64,000 nucleotides of DNA from Sphingobacteriales bacterium (GTDB taxonomy: Bacteria; Bacteroidota; Bacteroidia; Chitinophagales; Chitinophagaceae), in contig RXJG01000004.1 of NCBI GenBank assembly GCA_003963365.1, forward strand, positions 474,009-538,008, read 5' to 3'. Positions within the stretch are counted from its first letter, which is position 1, and each line of letters starts with the position of its first letter. The position numbers and the translations under genes were made by a program. The notes beneath the pieces are model-generated. The model was not told the origin of the DNA. It saw only the letters and a program-made list of their open reading frames with translations, and did no database searches. Below are positions 53,453 through 62,048 of this stretch, piece after piece.

Positions 53453-54157
53453 ATGCAAACTGAACAGTTAGTAACAGCTTTACTTAGACATCAGCAGGAA
53501 TTTCATCCGGTAGTTAGTTTTAATCCTGCAACAGATAAATTGTTGTCACTTGATTTTACTGATAATAATAAGGAACTAACAGCCGAATTATTAGAAGATA
53601 CTTCAAAATTTTCTGATTACATCAACCATAAACTACAAACCACAAACCATAAACTTGGCATTGGCGGATATGCAGAACACCGAACCGTTTATAGCCGAAG
53701 TAAAGTATTTGATGCCGGTAAACCTGGCGAAGAACCGAGACGTTTGCATTTGGGAGTTGATATCTGGAGTGATGCCGGAACAAAGGTGTTTGCACCTTTA
53801 GGAGGGATGGTGCACAGTTTCGCTTTCAACAATCATTTTGGCGATTATGGTGTTACTATTATTTTATTGCATCAGTTGGATGGTGTTCCTTTCTATACAT
53901 TATATGGTCATCTTAGCTTAAAAGATATTGAAGGATTAAAAGAAGGTGCTTATGTAAATCGTGGACAAATAATTGCTCATTTAGGAGAGCCAAATGAAAA
54001 TGGTCACTGGCCACCACATTTACATTTTCAACTTATCATGGATATGCAGATGAAGAAAGGAGATTATCCCGGTGTATGTAAATTTTCTGAAAAAGAATTT
54101 TATTTACGCAACTGTCCCGACCCGGATTTGATATTACAACTGAATAAATATTTATAA
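53453..54157 (+). CDS. M23-family peptidase (LytM-like)
   Basis: A 234-residue zinc peptidase-like protein. H-L-G-V-D-I-W gives the H-x-x-x-D pair and L-H-F-Q (H-L-H-F) near residue 195 completes the zinc site; Y-G-H-L and H-L-G-E are also typical. M23 enzymes cut peptidoglycan cross-bridges, but no signal peptide is visible here, so its cell location is uncertain. Residues 58-68 (N-H-K-L-Q-T-T-N-H-K-L) are encoded by the dispersed ACTACAAACCACAAAC word, implying a repeat taken into the coding region without breaking the frame. Confidence 0.85.
   Translation: MQTEQLVTALLRHQQEFHPVVSFNPATDKLLSLDFTDNNKELTAELLEDTSKFSDYINHKLQTTNHKLGIGGYAEHRTVYSRSKVFDAGKPGEEPRRLHLGVDIWSDAGTKVFAPLGGMVHSFAFNNHFGDYGVTIILLHQLDGVPFYTLYGHLSLKDIEGLKEGAYVNRGQIIAHLGEPNENGHWPPHLHFQLIMDMQMKKGDYPGVCKFSEKEFYLRNCPDPDLILQLNKYL
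53624..53655. repeat. ACTACAAACCACAAAC word inside the M23 peptidase gene
   Basis: This in-frame copy encodes N-H-K-L-Q-T-T-N-H-K-L, just before the native I-G-G-Y segment. A related reversed copy in pyrD encodes T-I-N-H-K-L before the native I-I-G-G-N. Confidence 0.6.
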
Positions 54158-54436
54158 TAAAGTTTTTACTATTTCTTCCCATTCCTGTTCCAAATCATAA
54201 TGAGGCATTGGTTTACCTGCTTTGTTGTACCAGTAACTGGCATTAAACTTATCCCCTTCCTTTCGGTGCAGGTAAGCATGTATTTGGCAACTCATATCAT
54301 CCTCGTTATCCTGAATCAGTTGATGTGCTTTTTCCCAGTCGCCTTTACCATCATACCATAGTGATTGGAGGTGAGCTGAAAAATAGGTGGGTGGAGTATG
54401 ATGTTGTAATGTCTGTATAAAATCATCAAAGTTCAT
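54152..54436 (-). CDS. Hypothetical protein (94 aa)
   Basis: A 94-residue soluble, acidic protein beginning M-N-F-D-D-F-I-Q-T-L. It contains a helical TPR-like pattern (D-W-E-K-A-H-Q-L-I-Q-D-N-E-D-D-M-S-C-Q-I-H-A-Y-L-H-R-K-E-G-D). It probably binds a partner protein; no family named. It overlaps the convergent M23 gene by 6 bp. Confidence 0.65.
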   Translation of the reverse strand: MNFDDFIQTLQHHTPPTYFSAHLQSLWYDGKGDWEKAHQLIQDNEDDMSCQIHAYLHRKEGDKFNASYWYNKAGKPMPHYDLEQEWEEIVKTLL

Positions 54437-54453
54437 ATTTCAAAGGTAAAATA

Positions 54454-54492
54454 TTACCCTTCAGACTTAAGCAGTTTGAAGGGTAATTTTAT
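54454..54492 (-). terminator. Terminator of the MarR-controlled operon
   Basis: An 11-bp stem ATTACCCTTCA / TGAAGGGTAAT (54454-54464 and 54478-54488) follows the end of the F420-oxidoreductase-like gene on the minus strand. Confidence 0.6.
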
Positions 54493-54499
54493 TCATTCA

Positions 54500-55147
54500 T
54501 TACATCTTTAATAATTTAAACGCATGTGACCATTGATTTTTTGTAAAGCCCGGCAAACACCACAAAATACACAGGGGCTCAATAGCTCTGGCAGCTTCTG
54601 CATGTCCCATATCTTCTGTTTCCCAGCCAAATGAGGTAAGAATATTTGTGACAGTTTTCCTGGCTGCTTCATCGTTACCGGCAATAAACATGGTTGGTGT
54701 ACCACCGGGGAAATTTGGTTTATATATAAATGCATTACCTACACAACTAAAAGCTTTTACCAGTTTTGCTTCGGGTATATGATGCTGAATCTTTTCCATC
54801 AATGATTCATTCAAATCGGTAAAGAATTTCAGTACACCATTCACCGGTGGTTCTTTAGCAATGGGGTTGGTAGCATCAATCACTACTTTACCGGAAAAAT
54901 TTTCTTTGCCTGATGCATTCACTGCTTCAATAGCTGCATCACCACTAACGGCAAGAACAATAATTTCTCCAAAAGAACATGTCTCTTTAAAAGTTCCGGT
55001 TTTTCCATCAGTATTTTCCTTCCCCCATTTTATCACTTCTTCTTTCTTTACATCTCTAGTGCCTAACATTACTTCGTGTCCTTCTTTTAAAAAAGCGGTG
55101 GCTAATACACGACCCACAATACCACTCCCAATAATTCCAATTTTCAT
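54500..55147 (-). CDS. NADP-dependent F420-oxidoreductase-like protein
   Basis: A 215-residue Rossmann protein of the coenzyme-F420-dependent NADP oxidoreductase superfamily (often annotated NPD/F420 reductase). It begins M-K-I-G-I-I-G-S-G-I-V-G-R-V-L-A and continues L-G-T-R-D-V-K, where R may contact the NADP phosphate, then V-V-I-D-A-T-N-P. It is the last gene of an operon under the MarR regulator. The substrate is unknown; Bacteroidota do not generally make F420. Confidence 0.82.
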   Translation of the reverse strand: MKIGIIGSGIVGRVLATAFLKEGHEVMLGTRDVKKEEVIKWGKENTDGKTGTFKETCSFGEIIVLAVSGDAAIEAVNASGKENFSGKVVIDATNPIAKEPPVNGVLKFFTDLNESLMEKIQHHIPEAKLVKAFSCVGNAFIYKPNFPGGTPTMFIAGNDEAARKTVTNILTSFGWETEDMGHAEAARAIEPLCILWCLPGFTKNQWSHAFKLLKM

Positions 55148-55168
55148 ACGAATAATTTTTATGATGAA

Positions 55169-56065
55169 TTAATTCTGACTATATACGGTGGCAAATACCC
55201 GGGCAAAATCTTTCAGTTTTGTTTTGCCCAATGTTGATGGATGATTCGCCCAATAATCAGCATACATGGTTCCGTTACTGATGGCATGACCCATCTCTGC
55301 ATAGTTTTTTGCAATTTCTTCGGTCAATCCTGCCTGTACCATTCCGCCATATGCCTGTTCATCAGAAAACGTTACCCATGGCAATTCGGGGTTGCCAATA
55401 GCGGTTCCAATTTCCTTGGCAATCTCATCTGTTGTTACTTCATCGCTGGCAATATACCTTACTGAACTGCCTGTGAAATTTAATTTGCTTAATTCTTCAA
55501 ATGCCGCATCCGCAATATCATTGGTGTCAACCAGGGCAAATTTAAAATTCGTGCCGCCAAAGTTGTTGCCGATAATATTCATGTGTTTAATCATGCCAAC
55601 ATTCGCCAGCAGGTTAGCATAAAAAAACATTGGACGAAGATGTTTAACATTGACTCCGGTTAAACTGTTCAATTCCTGTTCAACAATATGCAATCCGGAA
55701 ACAGGACCACAACCATCTGCTAAATGAGCACCCACACTGCTGAGGTTAACTACATATTTAATATTGTTTGCTTTGATGGCTTCAGTATAATTTTTTCCAA
55801 CCTGTCCAATGGTTTGTTTCCAGTTGGCGGTTATATCCATCCTTGGCGGAACCATGGTATAAACTGCATCTGCACCGGCAAAAACATGCGTTAAAAAGCT
55901 TACATCATCTACCGAACCAATGGCAGCTTTTGCACCTGCGTTGGTAAGTTCTTTAAGGTGTTCAGCATTACGGCCGATAACGATTACATCATGTCCGGCT
56001 TTAAGTAAAGCCAGGGTAAGTGGTTTAGATATATTTCCTGCACCACCGGTAATTACATACTTCAT
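55169..56065 (-). CDS. NmrA-like NAD(P)-binding protein
   Basis: A 298-residue atypical short-chain dehydrogenase. The glycine-rich motif is V-I-T-G-G-A-G-N-I-S-K-P-L-T, followed by V-I-G-R-N and Y-T-M-V-P-P-R. There is no obvious Tyr-x-x-x-Lys catalytic pair, so it resembles NmrA-type sensors/quinone reductases rather than a classic SDR. A palindromic operator lies 21 bp upstream of the start codon. It is followed by the F420-oxidoreductase-like gene. Confidence 0.84.
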   Translation of the reverse strand: MKYVITGGAGNISKPLTLALLKAGHDVIVIGRNAEHLKELTNAGAKAAIGSVDDVSFLTHVFAGADAVYTMVPPRMDITANWKQTIGQVGKNYTEAIKANNIKYVVNLSSVGAHLADGCGPVSGLHIVEQELNSLTGVNVKHLRPMFFYANLLANVGMIKHMNIIGNNFGGTNFKFALVDTNDIADAAFEELSKLNFTGSSVRYIASDEVTTDEIAKEIGTAIGNPELPWVTFSDEQAYGGMVQAGLTEEIAKNYAEMGHAISNGTMYADYWANHPSTLGKTKLKDFARVFATVYSQN

Positions 56066-56085
56066 AGTTGTTAATTTTTAGTTTG

Positions 56086-56099
56086 TTTGTATATACAAA
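56086..56099. promoter_or_regulatory. MarR operator upstream of the NmrA-like gene
   Basis: A perfect 14-bp palindrome TTTGTATATACAAA lies between the MarR and NmrA-like genes. The same 14-bp core recurs in front of the regulator gene itself. Confidence 0.7.
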
Positions 56100-56117
56100 T
56101 ATTGATATAAAAAAAAT

Positions 56118-56546
56118 TTAAACAGGCAATTTATCAATCAGCTTATTGATGTTGCCGGCCATCCTGGCACTTTCTTCTTTTCCTAATATGGACGAATAAG
56201 CCTGGTAAAAATGATCCACGCAATCTTTCAATTCAGGTAACATTTTTTTTGCTTTGGGGGTGGGATATACATTGGTTAGTTTTCCTTCAGTAGTACGGGT
56301 AACTAATTTTTTTTCTTCCAGTTTCTCAATGAGGCGGGTGATAGTACTGGGTGTTAACAATAATTGCTCCACAATGGCACTGGGCTGAATACCCGGCTCT
56401 TCAATCACCAGCATCAATAAATAAGCATGACTGGCAGTAAGGTCTACTTTCTTCCAGCTTTCATTGGCCAGTTTTTCCATTCTGCGGGCAAGGGCATTGC
56501 TGCTAAAGTACATGCACTGGCAATATTTACTGTTGGCTGCTTTCAT
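56118..56546 (-). CDS. MarR-family transcriptional regulator
   Basis: A 142-residue winged-helix repressor. It has L-T-A-S-H-A-Y-L-L-M-L-V-I-E-E-P-G as helix 2, P-S-A-I-V-E-Q-L-L-L-T-P-S-T-I-T-R-L-I-E-K-L-E as recognition helix, and a wing R-T-T-E-G-K. An N-terminal C-Q-C-M motif might sense oxidants. The ATG at 56546 was chosen: the longer frame would place the operator in the coding sequence. Matching palindromes occur before this gene and before the next one, indicating autoregulation and control of the oxidoreductase genes. Confidence 0.88.
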   Translation of the reverse strand: MKAANSKYCQCMYFSSNALARRMEKLANESWKKVDLTASHAYLLMLVIEEPGIQPSAIVEQLLLTPSTITRLIEKLEEKKLVTRTTEGKLTNVYPTPKAKKMLPELKDCVDHFYQAYSSILGKEESARMAGNINKLIDKLPV

Positions 56547-56570
56547 GAAGGCACAAAGATAAAGGATAAA

Positions 56571-56588
56571 TATTTGTATATACAAATA
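56571..56588. promoter_or_regulatory. MarR operator upstream of marR gene (18-bp perfect palindrome)
   Basis: TATTTGTATATACAAATA is a perfect palindrome 25 bp before the regulator start codon. With the copy at 56086-56099 it brackets the regulator gene. Confidence 0.75.
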
Positions 56589-56625
56589 AATTTCAAAAAA
56601 TTTTTTAACAATGATTTCGGTCATT

Positions 56626-56657
56626 TCCAAATCATCAAATCATCACATCTTCAAATT
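56626..56657. repeat. AAATCATCAAATCATCACATC repeat upstream of ruvB (20-base core)
   Basis: The words AAATCATC, CAAATCATC and TTCAAATT match the reverse complement of the ATTTGATGATTTGAA repeat family found near atpF/atpH and at 43925-43990. Confidence 0.45.
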
Positions 56658-56673
56658 ACCTAATTTGCATTCA

Positions 56674-57708
56674 ATGGCTAATCCCAATTTAAATAATGAT
56701 AAAGAATTTTTAAATCCTGCCGACCGGGAGTTTGAAAACACTATTCGTCCGGCGGTGATGGATGAGTTTGCTGGTCAGCAGCAGATAATAGAAAACCTGC
56801 GCATCTTTATTAAAGCAGCAAAGATTCGTGGAGAGGCATTAGACCATATTTTATTTCATGGCCCGCCGGGTTTGGGTAAAACAACGCTGTCAAGAATTGT
56901 TGCCAATGAAATGGGTGTGAATATTAAAGAAACATCAGGCCCTGTAATAGAAAAACCCGGCGATCTTGCGGGATTGCTTACAAATTTGGAAGCAAACGAT
57001 GTGTTGTTTATTGATGAGATACATCGCTTAAGTACAGTAGTGGAAGAATATTTATATGCAGCAATGGAAGATTACCGTATTGATATTATGATTGATAGCG
57101 GTCCCAATGCCAGGAGTATTCAGCTTTCGTTACATCCGTTTACACTGATAGGTGCTACTACCCGGAGTGGTTTGTTAACCGCTCCGTTATTATCAAGATT
57201 TGCCATTAAATCAAGATTGGAATATTATAATGCAGAAACGCTGAAAGGTATTATCAAACGTTCAGCCAATATATTGGGTACAAAAATTAAAACAGATGCA
57301 GCTGGTGAAATTTCCAGAAGAAGTCGTGGTACACCACGTATCGCCAATGGTTTATTAAGAAGAGTAAGAGATTTTGCGCAGGTATTAAATGATGGTGAAA
57401 TTGATTTGGGAATCACTCAGCATGCATTGAAAGCATTGAATGTGGATGAACATGGTTTGGATGAAATGGATAACCGCATTCTCTCAACTATCATAGAAAA
57501 ATTCAAAGGTGGCCCGGTTGGCATCACCACTATTGCCACAGCAGTTGGTGAAGAAGCAGGAACATTAGAAGAAGTATATGAACCATTCCTGATTCAGGAA
57601 GGATTTATACAACGTACCCCAAGAGGAAGAGAAGCTACCGCTAAAGCTTATGAACATTTAGGCAAAAAACCTTTTGGCAGAAGCGGTGAGAATTTATTGT
57701 TTACCTGA
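56674..57708 (+). CDS. ruvB: Holliday junction branch-migration helicase RuvB
   Basis: A 344-residue AAA+ motor. Walker [10 protein letters not shown], Walker B L-F-I-D-E-I-H-R, sensor 1 I-G-A-T-T-R-S-G and the C-terminal R-T-P-R-G-R-E DNA-binding wing are present. The ATG at 56674 gives the usual N-terminus (M-A-N-P-N-L); the longer frame runs through repeat sequence. ruvA is not in the window and ruvC is distant. Confidence 0.95.
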   Translation: MANPNLNNDKEFLNPADREFENTIRPAVMDEFAGQQQIIENLRIFIKAAKIRGEALDHILFHGPPGLGKTTLSRIVANEMGVNIKETSGPVIEKPGDLAGLLTNLEANDVLFIDEIHRLSTVVEEYLYAAMEDYRIDIMIDSGPNARSIQLSLHPFTLIGATTRSGLLTAPLLSRFAIKSRLEYYNAETLKGIIKRSANILGTKIKTDAAGEISRRSRGTPRIANGLLRRVRDFAQVLNDGEIDLGITQHALKALNVDEHGLDEMDNRILSTIIEKFKGGPVGITTIATAVGEEAGTLEEVYEPFLIQEGFIQRTPRGREATAKAYEHLGKKPFGRSGENLLFT

Positions 57709-57711
57709 AAT

Positions 57712-58509
57712 TTATTTTGCCATATCATCATAACCTTCCTCTTTCAGTTGCGGTTCATTCAACTCAACTACTCTGCGATGTGCCTGTCTTTTACGCATTA
57801 CCATATTAAGTACCTCTACACCAAATGAAAAGGCCATACCGAAATAGATATAATTTTTTAAATGAAGTTCTTCTGCTTTTTCGGGCGCCCATCCTTCAAT
57901 CACTAAACTCAAACCAATCATTACTAAAAAAGAAAGAGCCAGCATTTTAATAGTTGGATGTTTGTGTATGAAAGCTGAAATTTTTGGGCTGAACAAAAAC
58001 ATAATAATCATGGCAATTACAACGGCAGCTATCATTATCTCCACATATTTGGCGGTACCACCGGCAGTAATGATGCTGTCAAAAGAAAATACAGTATCTA
58101 TCAGCATGATTTGTGCAATGGCTTGGCCCAGCGTTATAGCAACGCCATTGCAGTCAGCATTCGGATCCTCACCTTCCAGTTTATGATGAATTTCTATTAC
58201 CGTTTTATAAATAAGAAATATACCACCTGCCAGCATTACGAGACTGGCTAAATCAAAACCTTTATCAAACAAAGTAAATACCGGTTTGCCTTTTTGTTGT
58301 AATAACCATCCCAAAGCCATCAGTAATAAACTACGGATGATGATACCGCTGATCATCCATGCACGACGGGCCTTTTTTTCATCTTTCTCTTCTTTCAGCC
58401 GGTTCATGATAATGCTTACGAAAATTACATTATCAATACCCAGTACCACTTCCAGTATTACGAGAATGACAAAACTGATGATACTTTCCGATGTAAATAA
58501 ATAATCCAT
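57712..58509 (-). CDS. TerC-family membrane protein
   Basis: A 265-residue protein with seven transmembrane helices. Acidic residues inside helices are family hallmarks: E-V-V-L-G-I-D-N-V-I-F in helix 1 and D-T-V-F-S-F-D-S-I near the middle. TerC relatives transport manganese or help metalation of exported proteins. It lies convergent to ruvB with 3 bp between stops. Confidence 0.9.
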   Translation of the reverse strand: MDYLFTSESIISFVILVILEVVLGIDNVIFVSIIMNRLKEEKDEKKARRAWMISGIIIRSLLLMALGWLLQQKGKPVFTLFDKGFDLASLVMLAGGIFLIYKTVIEIHHKLEGEDPNADCNGVAITLGQAIAQIMLIDTVFSFDSIITAGGTAKYVEIMIAAVVIAMIIMFLFSPKISAFIHKHPTIKMLALSFLVMIGLSLVIEGWAPEKAEELHLKNYIYFGMAFSFGVEVLNMVMRKRQAHRRVVELNEPQLKEEGYDDMAK

Positions 58510-58514
58510 AATGA

Positions 58515-59036
58515 TTAGCTGTGTTGAATAGCGTTGGAGATCTGTTGAGTGATGATATTCTTAAATGAACTAAAATCAGCTTCGCTGTTAAAGAAACTTT
58601 TTTCAAACATGCTGAATGTATTGTTTTGCTGGTACAGCAATACAATATCTGTGCTGATGATGGCATTCTTAAATACAGTCCAATCGCTGGAAGTAGTGGA
58701 AGAAGCCAGTTTAGTGATGATAGTGGAGTCAGTTATCTCCATATCAAAATTTCCATTTTCTCCCAGGCTTTTTAAAAGTGTTTTGCCCAGGTTTTTCATG
58801 CGGTAAAGCATATAAAAATAATAGGCCACTGCAAATACGATGTATAATATTCCGAGATAAAAATTTGTTCCCAATACAGGTTTTTTCATTTCTGTGTACA
58901 TCAGGTATAATGAAACGGCAATAAGAATTACAGGCACAAGTAACAATCTTCTTTTATGTGAAGAACCAAAATAACGGTAATGCAGCTGTAATGATTGATT
59001 GATGATTTGCTCGTTTAGTCGCACTTTAACTTCCAT
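58515..59036 (-). CDS. YcxB-like membrane protein
   Basis: A 173-residue protein with two closely spaced transmembrane helices (about residues 29-48 and 58-77), preceded by a 25-residue N-terminus and followed by a soluble beta-rich domain (M-E-I-T-D-S-T-I-I-T-K and W-T-V-F-K-N-A-I). This layout fits the YcxB-like family, of unknown role. I chose the internal ATG (M-E-V-K-V-R-L) that avoids the 22-bp overlap with pyrD. It is 5 bp upstream of the terC-like gene. Confidence 0.75.
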   Translation of the reverse strand: MEVKVRLNEQIINQSLQLHYRYFGSSHKRRLLLVPVILIAVSLYLMYTEMKKPVLGTNFYLGILYIVFAVAYYFYMLYRMKNLGKTLLKSLGENGNFDMEITDSTIITKLASSTTSSDWTVFKNAIISTDIVLLYQQNNTFSMFEKSFFNSEADFSSFKNIITQQISNAIQHS

Positions 59037-59047
59037 GAATAAAAAAA

Positions 59048-60112
59048 TTAGCGGGCAAGATACTGACAAATATTTTTTGCAATTATTGGACCTTCATAAA
59101 TAAAACCAGTCCACACCTGTACCAGCGAAGCCCCGGCTTTCACTTTTTCTCTTGCATCATCACCGGTAAAAATTCCGCCGGAGGCGATGATGGGTATTTG
59201 CCCATTTGTTTTTTGAGAAATGTATTGCACAATTTCGGTACTTCTTTCTTTCAATGGTTTACCACTCAAGCCACCCGCACCAATCTTTTCACTTTTCACT
59301 TTTGACTCCTGACTTAATTCTTCCCTGCTGATAGTAGTATTGGTTGCTACCAATCCATCCAGTTTTATTTCCAATGCCAAATCAATTACATCATCAATTT
59401 GTGGTTGGGTCAGGTCAGGCGCAATCTTCAATAAAATTGGTTTAGGATGTTGTTTTTGATTGTTGATAGACTGCAGATGCGTTAAAATTTTCTTCAACGA
59501 ATCTTTCTCCTGTAATTCTCTTAATCCGGGGGTATTAGGACTGCTTACATTCACGACGAAGTAATCAACATAATCAAACAACTCAGTAAAACAAATTTCA
59601 TAATCCTTCCACGCATCTTCGTTGGGAGTGATTTTATTTTTACCAATATTGCCTCCAATGATAAGTTTGTGATTTATAGTTTGTGGGTTGTGGTTCTCCT
59701 TTATCTCTTTCCACTCCTTTAATCTCTTGGTTACCATCTTCACTCCATCATTATTAAATCCCATTCTGTTTATAATGGCTTTATCATCAGGTAAGCGAAA
59801 TAATCTTGGCTTATCATTGCCTGATTGTGGTAGCGGAGTCACTGTTCCTATCTCCACAAAACCAAAGCCAAGGCATTCCAACTCTCTCAAATATTTTGCA
59901 TTCTTATCAAAGCCAGCGGCGAGCCCAACCGGGTTTTTAAAATGCAAACCCCAATAATTTCTTTCCAGCGAAGGATTGGCAAAACAAAATCTTTTCATCA
60001 GCCATTTTCTTACAAAACCAAAGCGGCATAAAAACTGCAGGCTGTTCATGGAAAAGTAGTGCACTCTTTCCGGGTCAAACAAAAAAAGAAAGCGGCGGAG
60101 TAACTGGTACAT
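59048..60112 (-). CDS. pyrD: Dihydroorotate dehydrogenase (quinone), class 2
   Basis: A 354-residue membrane-associated flavoenzyme of pyrimidine synthesis. The N-terminal helical quinone-binding extension (M-Y-Q-L-L-R-R-F-L-F) marks class 2. The FMN barrel has G-L-A-A-G-F-D-K-N, N-R-M-G-F-N-N, the catalytic-serine motif N-V-S-S-P-N-T-P-G-L and G-G-L-S-G-K-P-L. Two surface loops carry residues encoded by dispersed repeat words: N-H-N-P-Q-T-I-N-H-K-L (about 140-150) and S-Q-E-S-K-V-K-S-E-K. The start at 60112 avoids an unusual upstream extension. Confidence 0.93.
   Translation of the reverse strand: MYQLLRRFLFLFDPERVHYFSMNSLQFLCRFGFVRKWLMKRFCFANPSLERNYWGLHFKNPVGLAAGFDKNAKYLRELECLGFGFVEIGTVTPLPQSGNDKPRLFRLPDDKAIINRMGFNNDGVKMVTKRLKEWKEIKENHNPQTINHKLIIGGNIGKNKITPNEDAWKDYEICFTELFDYVDYFVVNVSSPNTPGLRELQEKDSLKKILTHLQSINNQKQHPKPILLKIAPDLTQPQIDDVIDLALEIKLDGLVATNTTISREELSQESKVKSEKIGAGGLSGKPLKERSTEIVQYISQKTNGQIPIIASGGIFTGDDAREKVKAGASLVQVWTGFIYEGPIIAKNICQYLAR
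59286..59318. repeat. Repeat word in pyrD: TTTTCACTTTTCACTTTTG
   Basis: A tandem-like word (ACTTTTC / ACTTTTGACTC) is translated on the minus strand as S-Q-E-S-K-V-K-S-E-K before the native I-G-A-G-G-L-S-G. It is probably an in-frame repeat insertion. Confidence 0.5.
59664..59696. repeat. Repeat word in pyrD: GTTTGTGATTTATAGTTTGT
   Basis: The reverse strand reads ACAACCCACAAACTATAAAT, related to the ACTACAAACCACAAAC word. It is translated T-I-N-H-K-L and placed just before I-I-G-G-N-I-G, the native flavin-site strand. Confidence 0.55.
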
Positions 60113-60266
60113 AAAGTGCCGCGAAGATAAAACAACTTGTTGCAAGGTTTTGACGGTTCAATGAAAGATGTTAATTTTGATATCGAAAGGTTGCATAAAC
60201 AACTAAATTGAATAATGCTGGTTACTTTAAATAAACCAGCATTTAACAACCAGAAATAATAATATC

Positions 60267-61445
60267 ATGCAAGACGCTTATATCGTAGCCGGCTACCGCA
60301 CTGCAGTAGGTAAATCAAAACGTGGTGGATTTCGTTTTACCAGGCCAGATGATTTGGCTGTAGATGTGATTAAAGGATTGATGGCTTCTGTTCCTCAGCT
60401 TGACCCCAAAAGAGTAGATGATGTAATTGTTGGTAATGCTGTACCGGAAGCAGAACAAGGTTTGCAGGTGGGAAGAATTATTGCAGCTAAAGCTATTGGC
60501 TTTCATGCACCGGGTATGACGGTAAACCGCTACTGTGCCAGTGGATTAGAAACGATTGCTATTGCTACTGCAAAAATCCGTAGCGGACAGGCAGATTGTA
60601 TTGTGGCCGGTGGAACAGAAAGTATGAGCCTGGTTCCAACAGCTGGCTGGAAAACTGTTCCTGCTTATTCTATTGCTAAGGATGAACCTGATTATTATTT
60701 AAGTATGGGTTTAACTGCTGAGGCAGTTGCCAAAGAATATAATGTTAGCAGGGAAGACCAGGATTTGTTTGCCCTTAACTCTCATAAGAAAGCGATGAAT
60801 GCTATTCAAAATGGATATTTTAAGAATGGCATTTTACCAATTAATGTGGAAGAAGTTTATTTAGATGAAAAAGGGAAAAAGCAGAAAAGAAATTTTGTAA
60901 TAGACACCGATGAAGGTGTAAGAGCTGATACGACTATTGAAGCACTAAAGAAATTGAAACCTGCCTTTGCAGCGAATGGATCAGTAACAGCAGGTAATTC
61001 GTCACAAACCAGTGATGGGGCAGCTTTCGTAATTGTAATGGGAGAGAAGATGATAAATGAACTGGGATTGAAACCTATAGCAAGATTAGTCGCTTGCGCC
61101 AGTGCAGGTGTGCATCCCCGTATTATGGGTATTGGTCCGGTAGAAGCCGTACCAAAAGTATTGAAGCAGGCAGGAATGAGTTTGAACCAAATAGATTTAG
61201 TGGAGCTTAACGAAGCTTTTGCATCACAGGCACTGGCAGTTATTCGTAATCTCAATTTAAATTCCGATATTGTTAATATAAATGGCGGTGCCATTGCCTT
61301 AGGTCACCCATTAGGCTGTACAGGATGTAAGCTAACCATCCAGATTACAAATGATATGAAAAGGCTTAATAAAAAATACGGAATTGTTACGGCCTGTGTA
61401 GGCGGCGGGCAAGGCATAGCCGGTATCATAGAAAATATTGACTAA
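60267..61445 (+). CDS. Acetyl-CoA C-acyltransferase (thiolase)
   Basis: A 392-residue thiolase catalysing CoA-dependent cleavage or condensation of 3-ketoacyl-CoA. The acyl-accepting cysteine is C90 in N-R-Y-C-A-S-G; the catalytic pair is H in G-H-P-L-G-C-T-G and C in T-A-C-V-G-G-G-Q-G near the C-terminus. Length fits FadA/AtoB-like enzymes; the class (degradative or biosynthetic) cannot be told. No fad neighbour occurs; a small lipoprotein gene follows. Confidence 0.93.
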   Translation: MQDAYIVAGYRTAVGKSKRGGFRFTRPDDLAVDVIKGLMASVPQLDPKRVDDVIVGNAVPEAEQGLQVGRIIAAKAIGFHAPGMTVNRYCASGLETIAIATAKIRSGQADCIVAGGTESMSLVPTAGWKTVPAYSIAKDEPDYYLSMGLTAEAVAKEYNVSREDQDLFALNSHKKAMNAIQNGYFKNGILPINVEEVYLDEKGKKQKRNFVIDTDEGVRADTTIEALKKLKPAFAANGSVTAGNSSQTSDGAAFVIVMGEKMINELGLKPIARLVACASAGVHPRIMGIGPVEAVPKVLKQAGMSLNQIDLVELNEAFASQALAVIRNLNLNSDIVNINGGAIALGHPLGCTGCKLTIQITNDMKRLNKKYGIVTACVGGGQGIAGIIENID

Positions 61446-61457
61446 AGAATATTGTTT

Positions 61458-62039
61458 ATGAAAAATACTTTCTTTCGCCTGGTTAAGGTGTCAATGGTTA
61501 TTTTAATCAGCGGTGCTTTATCCTGTAAAAAGAATACTAAACTTACTCCGCTGGACATCAGCGGTGTTTTGTATACCGATAAATCTGGTAATACTATTGG
61601 AAGCTATGGCAATCCGGCAGGAGACTGGACATTCAGTACTACATTAAGTCCGCAGGAGATCAGTTTATTAAATTTTGCCGACTCACTTGATATGACCGGA
61701 ACAGTGGTCGTTTCCAATCCACGCATTATTCCCGTATATCCCAACCCAAGCAGTACTTATATGAGTTTTTCCGGTCAGTTTGGTTTACCCTCCCAACTAA
61801 CAAAATTGAAGGTTGTAGTGGTTGACCCATTTTATAATATTGCGGTTAAAGATGCATTGATAATAAATGGAGGCAACCAGCAATTTTATTTTAGTGTAGC
61901 TAACCGGCAAATATTTCAGCCTAACGGTATTTACAGAATTTATTATAGTCTTTCTGCCAAGGATAACCCAAATTACAAAATGGGTTATGGTGCTATCCAA
62001 ATTTGTCCCGGCTATATATCTACACCCAACTGCCCCTGA
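61458..62039 (+). CDS. Hypothetical lipoprotein (193 aa)
   Basis: A lipoprotein with signal peptide M-K-N-T-F-F-R-L and lipobox I-S-G-A-L-S-C-K-K. The rest is a beta-rich domain, including R-I-I-P-V-Y-P-N-P-S-S-T-Y-M-S-F, which resembles the P-N-P block of secreted Bacteroidota adhesin-like or sorting domains, but there is no full match. It follows the thiolase gene by 12 bp; functional link unlikely. Confidence 0.65.
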   Translation: MKNTFFRLVKVSMVILISGALSCKKNTKLTPLDISGVLYTDKSGNTIGSYGNPAGDWTFSTTLSPQEISLLNFADSLDMTGTVVVSNPRIIPVYPNPSSTYMSFSGQFGLPSQLTKLKVVVVDPFYNIAVKDALIINGGNQQFYFSVANRQIFQPNGIYRIYYSLSAKDNPNYKMGYGAIQICPGYISTPNCP

Positions 62040-62048
62040 TTGGTTACT

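Noticed and set aside
56546-56630. Longer N-terminus for the MarR regulator
   Set aside because: It would translate the operator palindrome and an implausible hydrophobic leader.
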